Positions 44,865 to 53,562 of a DNA stretch of 64,000 bases are shown piece by piece. The stretch's first letter is position 1; every line of letters starts with the position of its first letter. The position numbers and the translations under genes are program-made. Location: the NCBI GenBank assembly GCA_945861435.1, contig CAMAUX010000004.1:1-64000 (forward strand). The letters are read 5' to 3'. The notes beneath the pieces are model-generated. The model ran no database searches. It was not told the DNA's origin and worked only from the letters and a program-made list of their open reading frames with translations. Origin of the DNA: Chthoniobacter flavus (GTDB taxonomy: Bacteria; Verrucomicrobiota; Verrucomicrobiia; Chthoniobacterales; Chthoniobacteraceae).

Positions 44865-45552
44865 CCCCTCGGCCCCCCGTCCCCGTATCGTCAGACTTTG
44901 GTTTGTCTTCATCACTTAGTTTGTAAAGCAGCATCCTTACGCCCTCGTCGAAATTACCCTGCCGGGTATCCATATTAAACTCAAAATTACGCCCAGTCAG
45001 TTGGAAGTCCCTCCGCTCCACAACCACCCCTTCCTGACCCGTGATCATGCGCGTCACCACATTCAACACCCCAGATGGTATCGTGATGTTCATCTCCCTC
45101 CCCCCATCTTCACCAAATGTCTCCACACGCACATCGCTTACCTTCACATGATCCTCGTCCAATTTGTCCGCCACCCCGATGAAGAAATTCATCTTCAGCC
45201 GCCCTTCCGTGTCGACATAAGGAATCTTCAACCCCTTGGACTCATGCCCCTTCACCAAAGGCAGACTCATGCGCGAAGATTTCGCCACCCCGCCCGCGCC
45301 CACAGTCCCTCCACCAGCCACCTTCCCGCCGTCCTGAGCCGCCACGGACCTGACTTTCTCGGAATCTTTTCCAGAACCTTTGCCCTTAACCGAATCCTTC
45401 CCCCCCGACACGCCGGAGGGAATAACGGATGATTCCACGCCTGCCACAGACTTCGACCCTTTCTCAGCGGCCCAAGACCGCCCGCCAACACCACCAACCA
45501 AGCTCCATGCGACGACCAACGCAGCTACCAGTAGCTGTCTATACAATCTCAT
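44851..45552 (-). CDS. lptC: LptC-like LPS transport protein
   Basis: 233 aa. The N-terminal hydrophobic segment (LLVAALVVAWSLVGGVGG) anchors or exports the protein. A Gly/Ser/Lys-rich linker covers about 30-95. The C-terminal half (LPLVKGHESKGLKIPYVDTEG, VSDVRVETF, ITIPSGVLNVVTRMITGQEGVVVERRDF) follows the LptC/OstA beta-strand pattern. It would hand LPS from LptBFG to LptA. Sequence similarity is weak, so the name leans on position between kdsA and lptA and on overlaps of 14 bp at each end. Confidence 0.78.
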   Translation of the reverse strand: MRLYRQLLVAALVVAWSLVGGVGGRSWAAEKGSKSVAGVESSVIPSGVSGGKDSVKGKGSGKDSEKVRSVAAQDGGKVAGGGTVGAGGVAKSSRMSLPLVKGHESKGLKIPYVDTEGRLKMNFFIGVADKLDEDHVKVSDVRVETFGEDGGREMNITIPSGVLNVVTRMITGQEGVVVERRDFQLTGRNFEFNMDTRQGNFDEGVRMLLYKLSDEDKPKSDDTGTGGRGDEGR

Positions 45553-46357
45553 GGATCTGAATGAGTTTCTTCAAAACACTGGGAAGTTGCGCCAGCGCAA
45601 TCTGGTTGGGCCCATCCGACAGCGCCTTTGAGGGGTCCTCGTGCGTCTCGATGAACACACCGTCGCATCCCGCCGCCACGGCCGCCCTCGCCAAGACGGG
45701 CGCCAACACCCCGTCGCCACTGGTTGTGTCCCCACCGCCGCCAGGACGCTGCACCGAATGCGTTGCATCAAACACCACATGGTACCCAGCCTCCCGAATC
45801 CAGTAAAGCGAGCGCATGTCAGCCACGAGGTTGTTGTAGCCAAAGCTTGTGCCCCGTTCGGTGAAGAAAAACTGGTCACAACCAACCGCTGCCAGCTTGC
45901 GCGCGATGTTGGTCACATCCCATGGAGCAAGGAACTGTCCCTTCTTCACATTCACCACACGCCCCGTCTTCCCTGCCGCCACGATCAAATCCGTCTGCCG
46001 ACAGAGAAACGCGGGAATCTGCAATATATCGATCCACCTTGCCGCCACCGCTGCCTGCTCAGGAAGGTGAATATCCGTCGTCACGGGCACCCCGAGCTCG
46101 CTTCCGATCTCTCCCAGCACACGGCACCCATCCTCAACCGAGCCCCCGCGGAACGAACTGCCGGACGTCCGGTTCGCCTTGTCAAAAGACGCCTTGAACA
46201 CCCACTGCACCCCCAGTTCATCACAGATCACCTTCAGACTACGGGCCATCGACCATACGAACTCCTCAGACTCCATCACGCACGGACCAAGGATGAAAAG
46301 CGGCCGCCTTCCCCCAAGCTCACAGGAACCAATCTTCAGCGGTGATTTAGCAGCCAT
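45539..46357 (-). CDS. kdsA: 3-deoxy-8-phosphooctulonate synthase
   Basis: 272 aa, standard length. Motifs: LFILGPCVMES, FKASFDKANRTSGSSFRGG, TDIHLPEQA, CRQTDLIVAAGKTG, NVKKGQFLAPWDV, ATHSVQRPGGGGDTTSGD. It condenses arabinose-5-phosphate with PEP to make Kdo-8-phosphate for LPS core. The Cys in GPC suggests the metal-dependent type may apply, but I cannot settle this. First gene of the cluster; its stop overlaps the lptC start by 14 bp. Confidence 0.96.
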   Translation of the reverse strand: MAAKSPLKIGSCELGGRRPLFILGPCVMESEEFVWSMARSLKVICDELGVQWVFKASFDKANRTSGSSFRGGSVEDGCRVLGEIGSELGVPVTTDIHLPEQAAVAARWIDILQIPAFLCRQTDLIVAAGKTGRVVNVKKGQFLAPWDVTNIARKLAAVGCDQFFFTERGTSFGYNNLVADMRSLYWIREAGYHVVFDATHSVQRPGGGGDTTSGDGVLAPVLARAAVAAGCDGVFIETHEDPSKALSDGPNQIALAQLPSVLKKLIQIHEIV

Positions 46358-46419
46358 GTCGGGAGCGGTCAGAAAAAATGGTCACCAGCCAGACAAATGG
46401 CGGGACGGTACGTGTGTCT

Positions 46420-46443
46420 AAATAGAAAACGAAATAGAAAACG
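46420..46443. repeat. 12-bp tandem direct repeat upstream of kdsA
   Basis: AAATAGAAAACG occurs twice head to tail (46420-46431 and 46432-46443), 63-86 bp before the kdsA start in the 234-bp kdsA-DUF1844 gap. The AT-rich copies could be a doubled -10-like element on the minus strand (TCTATT) or a regulator site. Confidence 0.6.
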
Positions 46444-46591
46444 ATCAGAGGGCAAAACGCGAACCAGTCGGGGGCAAAGGCCGCAACCGCACAGAAGCGG
46501 CAATCCAACCGAGCTTAACTAACCCCGCCCACGGCCACTGGCCAGATGTTTTCTAGCGCCCAAAAACCGCCCCCCCTCAGGCCGACGTCTC

Positions 46592-46879
46592 CTAGCCCTC
46601 TTCGGAGGCCTCCTCATACTCGCGCCGCAACCCCTCCACCACGGTCTGCAACAACTGCACTTCCGCCGCTGAGAGATTTCCCCGCGTCTTGTGCGCGATC
46701 ATCGCAAGCTGATCCAGAAACACCTTGGCTAGCGCAAGATTCGCAGGGGGGGCCGAGGCTCCACTGCTCGGGTGCCGCCCCATCGCCATCAACGCCTGCT
46801 GTTGTTGCATCACCAGAAAACGCACGAAAACCTCTCCCATCCGCCCGTCATCAGCCGAACTTGTCTGCACCTCAGCCAT
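46592..46879 (-). CDS. DUF1844 domain protein
   Basis: 95 aa. The ATG at 46879 has GGAGGGG just upstream and gives MAEVQTSSADDGRM. The core FVRFLVMQQQQALMAMG then LALAKVFLDQLAMIAHKTRGNLSAAEVQLLQTVVEGLRREYEE is the DUF1844 pattern: two amphipathic helices with a Leu-rich second half. Function unknown; common in PVC bacteria and Acidobacteria. It is divergent from the DUF3500 gene (102 bp). Confidence 0.87.
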   Translation of the reverse strand: MAEVQTSSADDGRMGEVFVRFLVMQQQQALMAMGRHPSSGASAPPANLALAKVFLDQLAMIAHKTRGNLSAAEVQLLQTVVEGLRREYEEASEEG

Positions 46880-46981
46880 ACCCCTCCATAAACTGTGCCG
46901 CACGCCCCCTCGGCAAATGAAAACTTCCCCTTTCTCAATGCTTCCCTCCTATGCAACCCGCCAACTAGTCTGTCCCACAGC

Positions 46982-48004
46982 ATGAAACTTCGTTCCCTCC
47001 TCATCGCCGCATCACTAGTATTCGGCGCCCTCCGTTCTGAGGCCCATGATGCCTCCACAGACATGGCGCAGGCTGCCAAGAACTGGCTGGCCACCCTCTC
47101 ACCAGACCAAGCGGCAAAGGCCCGCTTCGAATTCAAATCTGAAGAGCGTACCAACTGGCACTTCATCCCGCGCCCGAGGAAGGGCCTTCCCATCAAGGAG
47201 ATGACCCAGGAACAGCGTCTCCTCGCCCACGCCCTTCTCGCCACCGGCCTCAGCCACAAGGGCTATTCCAAGGCCGTCTCCATCATGAGCCTCGAGACCA
47301 TCCTTGCTGAACTCGAGAAAGCACGCGTCAACGGCCCCGTGCGCGATCCCGAACTCTACTTTGTCTCCATCTTCGGCCAACCGGGTGGCGAGCAACCATG
47401 GGGATGGCGCGTCGAAGGCCACCACCTCGCCCTCAACTTCACCGTCGCAGGTAACGATGCCCCCGCACTCACCCCCTCCTTCTTTGGCACCAACCCCGGT
47501 GAAGTGCGCCAAGGACCGCGCTCAGGCACCCGCATCCTTGCCGCAGAGGAAGAACTCGGACGTTCCCTCCTCAAATCCCTCAACGACGAGCAGCGCAAAC
47601 AAGCCGTCCTTCCCATCGAAGTCCCAAAAGAAATCCTCAACGACCCCACACGCGTAGAACCCACCAAGCCTGAAGGTCTCTCCCATTCTCAGATGAACCC
47701 CGAGCAGCGCGCTCTCCTCGCAAAACTCGTGAAGGAGTACCTCGACAGGCATCGGCCCGATGTCGCCTCCATCGAGTGGGATCGCATCGAAAAGGCAGGC
47801 CTCGACAAGGTCTTCTTCGCATGGGCCGGTGGTCCGGAGCGCGGCCAGCCACACTACTACCGAGTCCAAGGCACCAGCTTCGTCCTCGAGTACGACAACA
47901 CCCAGAACGACGCCAACCACGTCCACGCCGTCTGGCGTGACTTCGCTCACGACTTCGGACTCGACCTCCTCAAGGCCCACTACGAGCAGTCCCACGCCAA
48001 GTAG
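46982..48004 (+). CDS. secreted DUF3500 family protein
   Basis: 340 aa from the ATG at 46982, which starts a signal peptide (MKLRSLLIAASLVFGALRSEA). An in-frame extension to 46895 is unlikely. DUF3500 features: FEFKSEERTNWHFIPRPRKGL, GYSKAVSIMSLETILAELE, WGWRVEGHHLALNFTV and the C-terminal HYYRVQGTSFVLEYDNTQNDANHVHAVWRDF, with His residues that suggest a metal site. No activity is established. It stands alone, with a hairpin in the 80-bp gap before the convergent next gene. Confidence 0.9.
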   Translation: MKLRSLLIAASLVFGALRSEAHDASTDMAQAAKNWLATLSPDQAAKARFEFKSEERTNWHFIPRPRKGLPIKEMTQEQRLLAHALLATGLSHKGYSKAVSIMSLETILAELEKARVNGPVRDPELYFVSIFGQPGGEQPWGWRVEGHHLALNFTVAGNDAPALTPSFFGTNPGEVRQGPRSGTRILAAEEELGRSLLKSLNDEQRKQAVLPIEVPKEILNDPTRVEPTKPEGLSHSQMNPEQRALLAKLVKEYLDRHRPDVASIEWDRIEKAGLDKVFFAWAGGPERGQPHYYRVQGTSFVLEYDNTQNDANHVHAVWRDFAHDFGLDLLKAHYEQSHAK

Positions 48005-48020
48005 TCCCTGAAGCTCCAGA

Positions 48021-48055
48021 GCCGCAGCTTCTCAGAAACTCTGGGCAGCTGCGGC
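48021..48055. terminator. bidirectional hairpin between convergent genes
   Basis: GCCGCAGCT (48021-48029) and AGCTGCGGC (48047-48055) pair perfectly around a 17-nt loop that contains a second CCAGAG/CTCTGG pairing option. No T run on either side. It lies in the gap between the DUF3500 gene and the convergent DUF6572-like gene. Confidence 0.45.
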
Positions 48056-48084
48056 CCGCTGCTTCTAACCCTAACCCCGCCGAC

Positions 48085-48606
48085 TTACCCACCATGGCAG
48101 CCACAGCCATGGCCGCAACTGCCACCACTCTCCCCGGTCGCTTCCCCGGCATCTTCCGCACGAACTGACGCCACGGCCGCTGCCCGCACCTCTAGTTTGA
48201 TACCCTGAAACGCGATCTGGTCGCGAATCATTCTCAACAACTGCCGCGCCATCCCATCCGGTTCGCTCGCGCAGTTGAGCACAATGCGCAGAGGCTTTCC
48301 GATCAGCATCGGATAGGAATCCTGCATCTCTCCGTCCAACGCAAAACTCAGGTAGGCGTTGAACTTCTCTTGCAACTGGAAGAGTTGCAGCTCGCTTCCG
48401 TCCCACGGGCGCGGCTCCACCATGATCAACACCACCTCACCCGCCTCCTCGTCATACTTGAGCGCATCGATCATCCCGGTCTGCTCGACGCCCCCAATTT
48501 GCACTCCCTCCTCACCCACATTCACCTCACTCTCCCCACGGGCGGGGACCTGCTTTGGTTGCTGCAGCGCTTCAGAAACGGAAACTGGATTTGAAGGGGT
48601 GGCCAT
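48085..48606 (-). CDS. DUF6572-like protein with Cys/His-rich tail
   Basis: 173 aa. The core (about 44-135; MIDALKYDEEAGEVVLIMVE, PWDGSELQLFQLQEKFNAYL, SFALDGEMQ) looks like the DUF6572 family, but the chain is longer than the core because of a Gln/Gly-rich N-terminus (residues 1-43). The C-terminus ends GGSCGHGCGCHGG, three Cys and two His in eleven residues, a likely metal-binding tail. No signal peptide, so cytoplasmic. An internal Met at residue 45 is an alternative start. Function unknown. Confidence 0.72.
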   Translation of the reverse strand: MATPSNPVSVSEALQQPKQVPARGESEVNVGEEGVQIGGVEQTGMIDALKYDEEAGEVVLIMVEPRPWDGSELQLFQLQEKFNAYLSFALDGEMQDSYPMLIGKPLRIVLNCASEPDGMARQLLRMIRDQIAFQGIKLEVRAAAVASVRAEDAGEATGESGGSCGHGCGCHGG

Positions 48607-48682
48607 GGAAGATTGCTGCTCCCCATAGCCGCTCCTTCGCCCGGCTTCAACTCCTCTCGCTCATTCTCGCTCATTCTCGCAA

Positions 48683-49681
48683 ATGAAAGCTATCCGTGTC
48701 ACCCAGTTCGGCCCTCCGGAAGTGCTTCAGTCCATCGAGATTCCCCAACCAATTCCGGATCAAGGCCAGATTCTCGTCCGAATCGAAGCTGCCGGAGTCA
48801 ACCCCATCGACACCTACATCCGCTCCGGCAATTACGGACGCCTCCCCGAGCTGCCCTACACCCCGGGCTCCGATGGCGCCGGCACCGTCCTTGCCGTCGG
48901 CCATGGCATTCAATCATGGCAGCCCGGCCAGCGCGTCTACCTCGCGGGCAGCCTCACCGGCACCTACGCAGAAGCTGCGCTCTGCACCCCTGCGCAAATC
49001 CACCCACTTCCCGAAAACCTCTCCTTCAGCGAGGGCGCTGCACTCGGCATTCCCTACCCCACAGCCCACTACGCCCTTTTCGCTAGGGGACACGCCCAAC
49101 CGGGTGAAACCGTCCTCATCCATGGCGGCTCAGGCGCTGTCGGCCAGGCCGCCATCCAACTCGCAAAGGCGCACGGACTCCACGTCCTCGCCACCGCCGG
49201 CACTGAGACCGGCCTCGAGCTCGTCACGCTCCACGGGGCGGACGCTGCCTTCGACCACACCCGACTCGGTTACCGCGAAGCCATCCTCGAGTATACCAAT
49301 GGCCTTGGCGTGCACCTCATTGTCGAGATGCTCGCCAACGTCAACCTCGCCCACGACCTCACCCTCCTCGCTCCCAATGCCAATGGCAGTGCCAACGCCA
49401 AGGCTAATACCAATGGCCGCGTCCTCGTCGTTGGCAGTCGCGGCCCCGTCGAAATCAACCCGCGCGATCTCATGCTGCGCAGCGCAGATATCCGCGGCGT
49501 CCTCCTTTTCAACGCCTCGCAGGCAGAACTCTCCTCCATCCACGCAGAGCTCCAAGGTTCACTTCGCGCCGGCCAAATCCGCCCCTCAATCGCCCTCGAA
49601 TTCCCCCTAGCAGACGCCGCTTCCGCCCACACCGCCCTCCTCACCCGCGGAGTCAACGGAAAGATCGTCCTCCGCCCCTGA
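48683..49681 (+). CDS. zinc-type medium-chain dehydrogenase/quinone reductase-like protein
   Basis: 332 aa. GroES-like N-terminal part: VRIEAAGVNPIDTYIRSGNYG and LPYTPGSDGAGTVLAVG. The Rossmann part has VLIHGGSGAVGQAAIQLAKAHG, matching NADPH:quinone reductases (QOR/zeta-crystallin type) that lack the catalytic zinc ligands. It reduces quinones or enones with NADPH. Oddity: in the loop before VLVVGSRG an Asn/Ala-rich stretch (PNANGSANAKANTNG, 49376-49417) of about 12 residues replaces the usual short turn. Single gene, no operon partner. Confidence 0.9.
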   Translation: MKAIRVTQFGPPEVLQSIEIPQPIPDQGQILVRIEAAGVNPIDTYIRSGNYGRLPELPYTPGSDGAGTVLAVGHGIQSWQPGQRVYLAGSLTGTYAEAALCTPAQIHPLPENLSFSEGAALGIPYPTAHYALFARGHAQPGETVLIHGGSGAVGQAAIQLAKAHGLHVLATAGTETGLELVTLHGADAAFDHTRLGYREAILEYTNGLGVHLIVEMLANVNLAHDLTLLAPNANGSANAKANTNGRVLVVGSRGPVEINPRDLMLRSADIRGVLLFNASQAELSSIHAELQGSLRAGQIRPSIALEFPLADAASAHTALLTRGVNGKIVLRP

Positions 49682-49946
49682 ATCTCAGTCGCCAACCTGC
49701 AATACCGCACCTGCCAATTTGGGGCGCAGTCTCAACCAAAAAGGCACCGCGGGCGAAAAGGTGAAGGCGGCTGATTCGCTCAGACACGAGCAGTTTCCTT
49801 CCAAACGCTCCCCTGGGGAAAAGCCCATATATAGGCCGCGAGGGCAAAGGAGCCCTGGCCTTGAATCTCCCCCGCCTTCCTTGCTCTGGGCCGTTGCACC
49901 AACCCACCAGCATTCCGGCCCATTGTCCGCTTTATCTCGACCGCCC

Positions 49947-51416
49947 TCAATGCACTGACTTGCGGGACCCCTTCAGCCACCGAATGAGAATCGTAACGGC
50001 AACCCAACTCACAACCACATAGTTCATCAGCACCAACTCCAAAATCGACCGCATTCCAGTGAACAGCGCCATCAACCCCGCACTGAAAATCACCAACTTT
50101 CCAACAGTCCACTCCCCGTCGCGCAGTCCGTTGAGCATGGTGCCGACGCGCCCGTAGAACCATCCGCCCGCGAGAATGCCAAGAAAGCCCGCAGACATAT
50201 ACAACTCGCCAATCACTGAACTCGAATACGACACCCCCTGCGCCCCCAAGGCCGAGGGCAGGTCAAACCCAGGGTCGGTGGGTTTTCCAGGCCAAAACAC
50301 CCGTGGGATCGGCCGCACTGCAGCCCACACCACATATCGCCAGTACACATGGTCGTACTTGGCCGGAATCAATTGGATCATCTGCGTGAGGCGCAGGAAG
50401 TTGTCATCCACATGGAAATGATCGTTCCACTCGCTACGCAGTTCTGTAGCCCGAGTACGGTCCATAGCCACGGCAAAACCCTCGTTTCGGAAACTCAACA
50501 TCGTCTGTAAGACCCACACGGTGCCAGCAAGCGCAACCACCACCAACACAGACGAGCGCACTCTAACGCGATCCTGCCTCAGCAGGTAAACGATGAGCGC
50601 CGAGCATACCATCACCCCAATGATCCGTCGCCCCCCTCCTTGAGAAAGGAATGCCGCAACGATGAGCGAAAGAACCCCGGAAAGCACTGTGTACCGATGC
50701 ACCCACCCCACACGCATGGCGATCACCACCATCAGTGACGGAAGCAAATAACCGAAGTACGCCAACTGATCCCGAAATGCATCCCATCCCCCAAGGGCAC
50801 CACGGCCCCAAGGCGCCAGCCATCGCGGCTGCCCCAGGTAATAAAACATCTCAAACACATTGAAATTGCAGGGGATGGCAAAGTTCAACATCGCGAGCCC
50901 AAACGCCAGCCAAGCGGCCCTCAGCACTTCTGCCGGTGAAAAGTCAACATCCGCAGCCCGCACAACCACACCGGGGAGACTCCACGCTTTCCCCCAGCAG
51001 GAAACCCACACGCCCACCCCAAAACAGCTGATTGCAGCAAAGCTGAACTGCACCTCCCCCTGACGCACGTCAGCCATCATGTAGGCGTCCTGAATAAGGT
51101 CGAGCAACAGCCAGAAAATAGGCGAGACCAGCGCCACGAATTCGCCGCGCAACACAGCCTTGGGATCCCGTATGGCAATCGCAACAGGCAGTCCCCCCAA
51201 GCCCAGCAACATCAGAATCCCGGAAAAGCGCAACGCCCCGAGTTCAGCGACATTCTCTGGAACCATCGCCACGGCGCAAAGCGTCGCTGCCACCAGCAAA
51301 GCGATCCCCACAGGAACAAGCCTGCGGGAGTCCCGACTGGCTGTCTCCACAGCGATCGCCGCCTCCGTTCGGGCGCTTCGCCCCCCCTCAATTTGTACAA
51401 CGGCAGCCACTTTCAT
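49947..51416 (-). CDS. polytopic membrane protein, probable oligosaccharide repeat-unit polymerase (Wzy-like)
   Basis: 489 aa with about ten to twelve hydrophobic segments, a cytoplasmic N-terminus, and a large loop after the middle (about 300-420; RATELRSEWNDHFHVDDNF, VFWPGKPTDPGFDLPSALG). This layout, and its position at the end of a polysaccharide cluster, fit an O-antigen/EPS polymerase. Low sequence conservation of Wzy proteins means no motif proves it; a ligase or flippase is the alternative. Its start overlaps the stop of the glycosyltransferase before it by 4 bp. Confidence 0.68.
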   Translation of the reverse strand: MKVAAVVQIEGGRSARTEAAIAVETASRDSRRLVPVGIALLVAATLCAVAMVPENVAELGALRFSGILMLLGLGGLPVAIAIRDPKAVLRGEFVALVSPIFWLLLDLIQDAYMMADVRQGEVQFSFAAISCFGVGVWVSCWGKAWSLPGVVVRAADVDFSPAEVLRAAWLAFGLAMLNFAIPCNFNVFEMFYYLGQPRWLAPWGRGALGGWDAFRDQLAYFGYLLPSLMVVIAMRVGWVHRYTVLSGVLSLIVAAFLSQGGGRRIIGVMVCSALIVYLLRQDRVRVRSSVLVVVALAGTVWVLQTMLSFRNEGFAVAMDRTRATELRSEWNDHFHVDDNFLRLTQMIQLIPAKYDHVYWRYVVWAAVRPIPRVFWPGKPTDPGFDLPSALGAQGVSYSSSVIGELYMSAGFLGILAGGWFYGRVGTMLNGLRDGEWTVGKLVIFSAGLMALFTGMRSILELVLMNYVVVSWVAVTILIRWLKGSRKSVH

Positions 51417-52645
51417 TCTTTGATAAGCTGCTCAAGTCCTTTCTGCAAACTTTGAAGGCTGAAGCGCTCGTCCAATCGTGCGTTTTGAGCCAGCCCATCC
51501 AACAGTCCGATTTCGCGAAGGCAACGCTTCAGCACGCCCGCTACTTGGTCCCCGTCCACTTCATCCAGAATCAACCCGTTCACACCATCCTCAACCACCT
51601 CCCCGCAGAACCGGCTGGCTATCACCGGCAGGCCATGAGCCAGAGCCTCTAACTGAGTAAGGCCAAACCCGTCGGAGTGGGTGGGAAACAGAAAAACATC
51701 CGCCTCCCCGTAAAAACGCCCCACCTCACCGCGTGTCACCGACCCGAACCATCGTACGCGCACACTGTTCTGAGCCGCACCCGGAAGCTCACCATGCGTC
51801 GCACCAACAACCCAAAACTCCACATGCTCACCCGCGAGAAGAGCTGCGGCCTCCAGAACAACTCCGATCCCCTTGCGAAGACTCACTTGGCCAAGAAACA
51901 GAACCCTCAGCGGCCTCGCCTCGCTGAACAAATCAGGATAGTGCCGACTACGACGGTTCCCTGCCTCTTCGTATGCGAGCGGCACAACCTCCACTTGTTT
52001 CTCGTCAATTCCCGCCCCTAGTAAACACTGCTTCGACCAGCGCGAATTGACCACAATCCGGTCAGCTAGGCTGCATTCCTCCCTCCAATCCTCCCAGTAA
52101 CTGGCTGGGGCAGGCCTCCATCCATCTCGCGCAAGCACTCCGCTGCGCTCGCATACGCACCTAATGACCTCCTCGTCCTGCGGACCTGGATCAATCTGCC
52201 CTAGCACCGTCATCCATCCCTCTCTGCGCGCCCAACGCAACGCTTCAAGCCCCGCGTAACTGTACGAAAACAAAACCGGCCTCCCCCCCCCATGCACTCC
52301 CGTAATACCGCCTTCGAGCACTTCCAGCACCTTGGCACCAAACCAGCGGTTGCGGGCGATGATGCGCTCCCATCCCTCAGTGCCCAGACACCGCTGATGT
52401 AATTCAAAACCCATCAGGCCCCAATTCCAAGCGATCGGCGAAATCCCCTTCAATCCGGGGTGAAAGCGCTCTCCCAGCCTCCTTCTTGCCGTCGACAGAA
52501 TACTGCCAGGCTTAACCCACGCATCCGTCACCAGAGCAGCCAAACGCCCCGACCCGTGCAGTGCACGAGCAACAGCATAGTGCTCCCTCGCGCCCAACTG
52601 CGCGCATACCCACCGCCCGCTGAGTTCCGACTCCGCCGCCATCAT
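51413..52645 (-). CDS. glycosyltransferase family 4 protein
   Basis: 410 aa, GT-B fold. The C-terminal donor domain shows LRVLFLGQVSLRKGIGVVLEAA and FPTHSDGFGLTQLEALAHGLPVIAS, where the EX7E-like pair sits. The start at 52645 follows AGGAGG by seven bases and overlaps the upstream stop by 4 bp; an upstream extension to 52696 is rejected. A G9 tract (52283-52291) in the N-terminal half, coding HGGGR, could permit slippage. It adds an unknown sugar. Confidence 0.9.
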   Translation of the reverse strand: MMAAESELSGRWVCAQLGAREHYAVARALHGSGRLAALVTDAWVKPGSILSTARRRLGERFHPGLKGISPIAWNWGLMGFELHQRCLGTEGWERIIARNRWFGAKVLEVLEGGITGVHGGGRPVLFSYSYAGLEALRWARREGWMTVLGQIDPGPQDEEVIRCVCERSGVLARDGWRPAPASYWEDWREECSLADRIVVNSRWSKQCLLGAGIDEKQVEVVPLAYEEAGNRRSRHYPDLFSEARPLRVLFLGQVSLRKGIGVVLEAAALLAGEHVEFWVVGATHGELPGAAQNSVRVRWFGSVTRGEVGRFYGEADVFLFPTHSDGFGLTQLEALAHGLPVIASRFCGEVVEDGVNGLILDEVDGDQVAGVLKRCLREIGLLDGLAQNARLDERFSLQSLQKGLEQLIKE

Positions 52646-53562
52646 GCCACCGCCTCCTGTCCTCCACGTAATGTTTCCGGTGGAATGGCGATGCACCCCG
52701 GACGCCGTCTTTTTATCCAGTAGCTTCGAAGGTCCCCCACCCCAACCGTGCGCCGGTAAGTCGCGAACCTACGGATCTGCCCAGGAATCCGCCCCACCCC
52801 CTCATGGATCCCATCCAGACGCCCTACCTTGAGCAGCCACACAACTCGTCTCAACAACTGTACCGCACCCACCCACCACAGCGTCGGCGGATACCGCAGA
52901 TAAGTCAGCAACCCAATGTTAGCAATACTCGCCGCGGTAACCTCCCGGTCCGCATGCCTTGCGAGGTCCGTATCATGAAAAACACGCAGCCATGGAGTCT
53001 GGAAAACAAGTCCCCCCATCGCGCTCAGGCGGATTGCTAGATCCACCTCCTCAATCCCATAGGCTGTCGCCACTGGAACGTAGCCGCCGGCCCTCAGGAA
53101 AAGGGAACGGCGAAAAACCGCTGCTCCGCCGCAAAAGTCGGCGCACCACTGGCCGGTAGGCGCGTCATCGATCAGAGGCTCCCCTCTGTGAACCACCCCA
53201 CCGGTATAAACCGCAGCATCCAAGGCATCCGCAAGCCGCTTCACCCGCGCAAAAAAATCCCTGTCCACCGGCCAAGAGTCGTCATCGAAACTCGCAACCA
53301 ACTCCGTGCGGGCAGCCTCCATCATCCGATTGCGACCGCCCCCAGGCCCCACGCGTCCCTCAGATACAATGATCCGCACGTTCTTAAAGCGGTTCCGCAC
53401 CGCATCCGCGCAAGCCTGCTGACCGCCATCGACGTGGACGATAATCTCCGCCGGCGGTGGGTCGCATGATTCCAGAACCTCCAGCGTGTGCAGCGTCTGC
53501 TCAATGCGTGCGTAGGCCGCCACCATCGCGCTGACACCCGCCAGATCAGGCGATCCGCTCAT
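52642..53562 (-). CDS. glycosyltransferase family 2 protein
   Basis: 306 aa, GT-A fold. The start VSAMVAAYARIEQTLHTLEVLESC is followed by the DxD-like SFDDDSWP and the acceptor-side motif GIEEVDLAIRLSAMG (family E/D-D). The ATG at 53562 overlaps the FkbM stop by 4 bp. The C-terminal third has amphipathic helices that may attach to the membrane. The sugar is unknown. Confidence 0.9.
   Translation of the reverse strand: MSGSPDLAGVSAMVAAYARIEQTLHTLEVLESCDPPPAEIIVHVDGGQQACADAVRNRFKNVRIIVSEGRVGPGGGRNRMMEAARTELVASFDDDSWPVDRDFFARVKRLADALDAAVYTGGVVHRGEPLIDDAPTGQWCADFCGGAAVFRRSLFLRAGGYVPVATAYGIEEVDLAIRLSAMGGLVFQTPWLRVFHDTDLARHADREVTAASIANIGLLTYLRYPPTLWWVGAVQLLRRVVWLLKVGRLDGIHEGVGRIPGQIRRFATYRRTVGVGDLRSYWIKRRRPGCIAIPPETLRGGQEAVA
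52653..52658 (-). promoter_or_regulatory. ribosome binding site deciding the GT4 start
   Basis: AGGAGG, seven bases upstream of the ATG at 52645. It sits inside the upstream gene and rules in this start over the upstream 52696 candidate. Confidence 0.75.

Noticed and set aside
49682-49946. 265-bp gap with a 79-codon plus frame extending to 49958
   Set aside because: Frame has low-complexity Pro/Ser content and no start signal; only short imperfect hairpins were seen in the gap.
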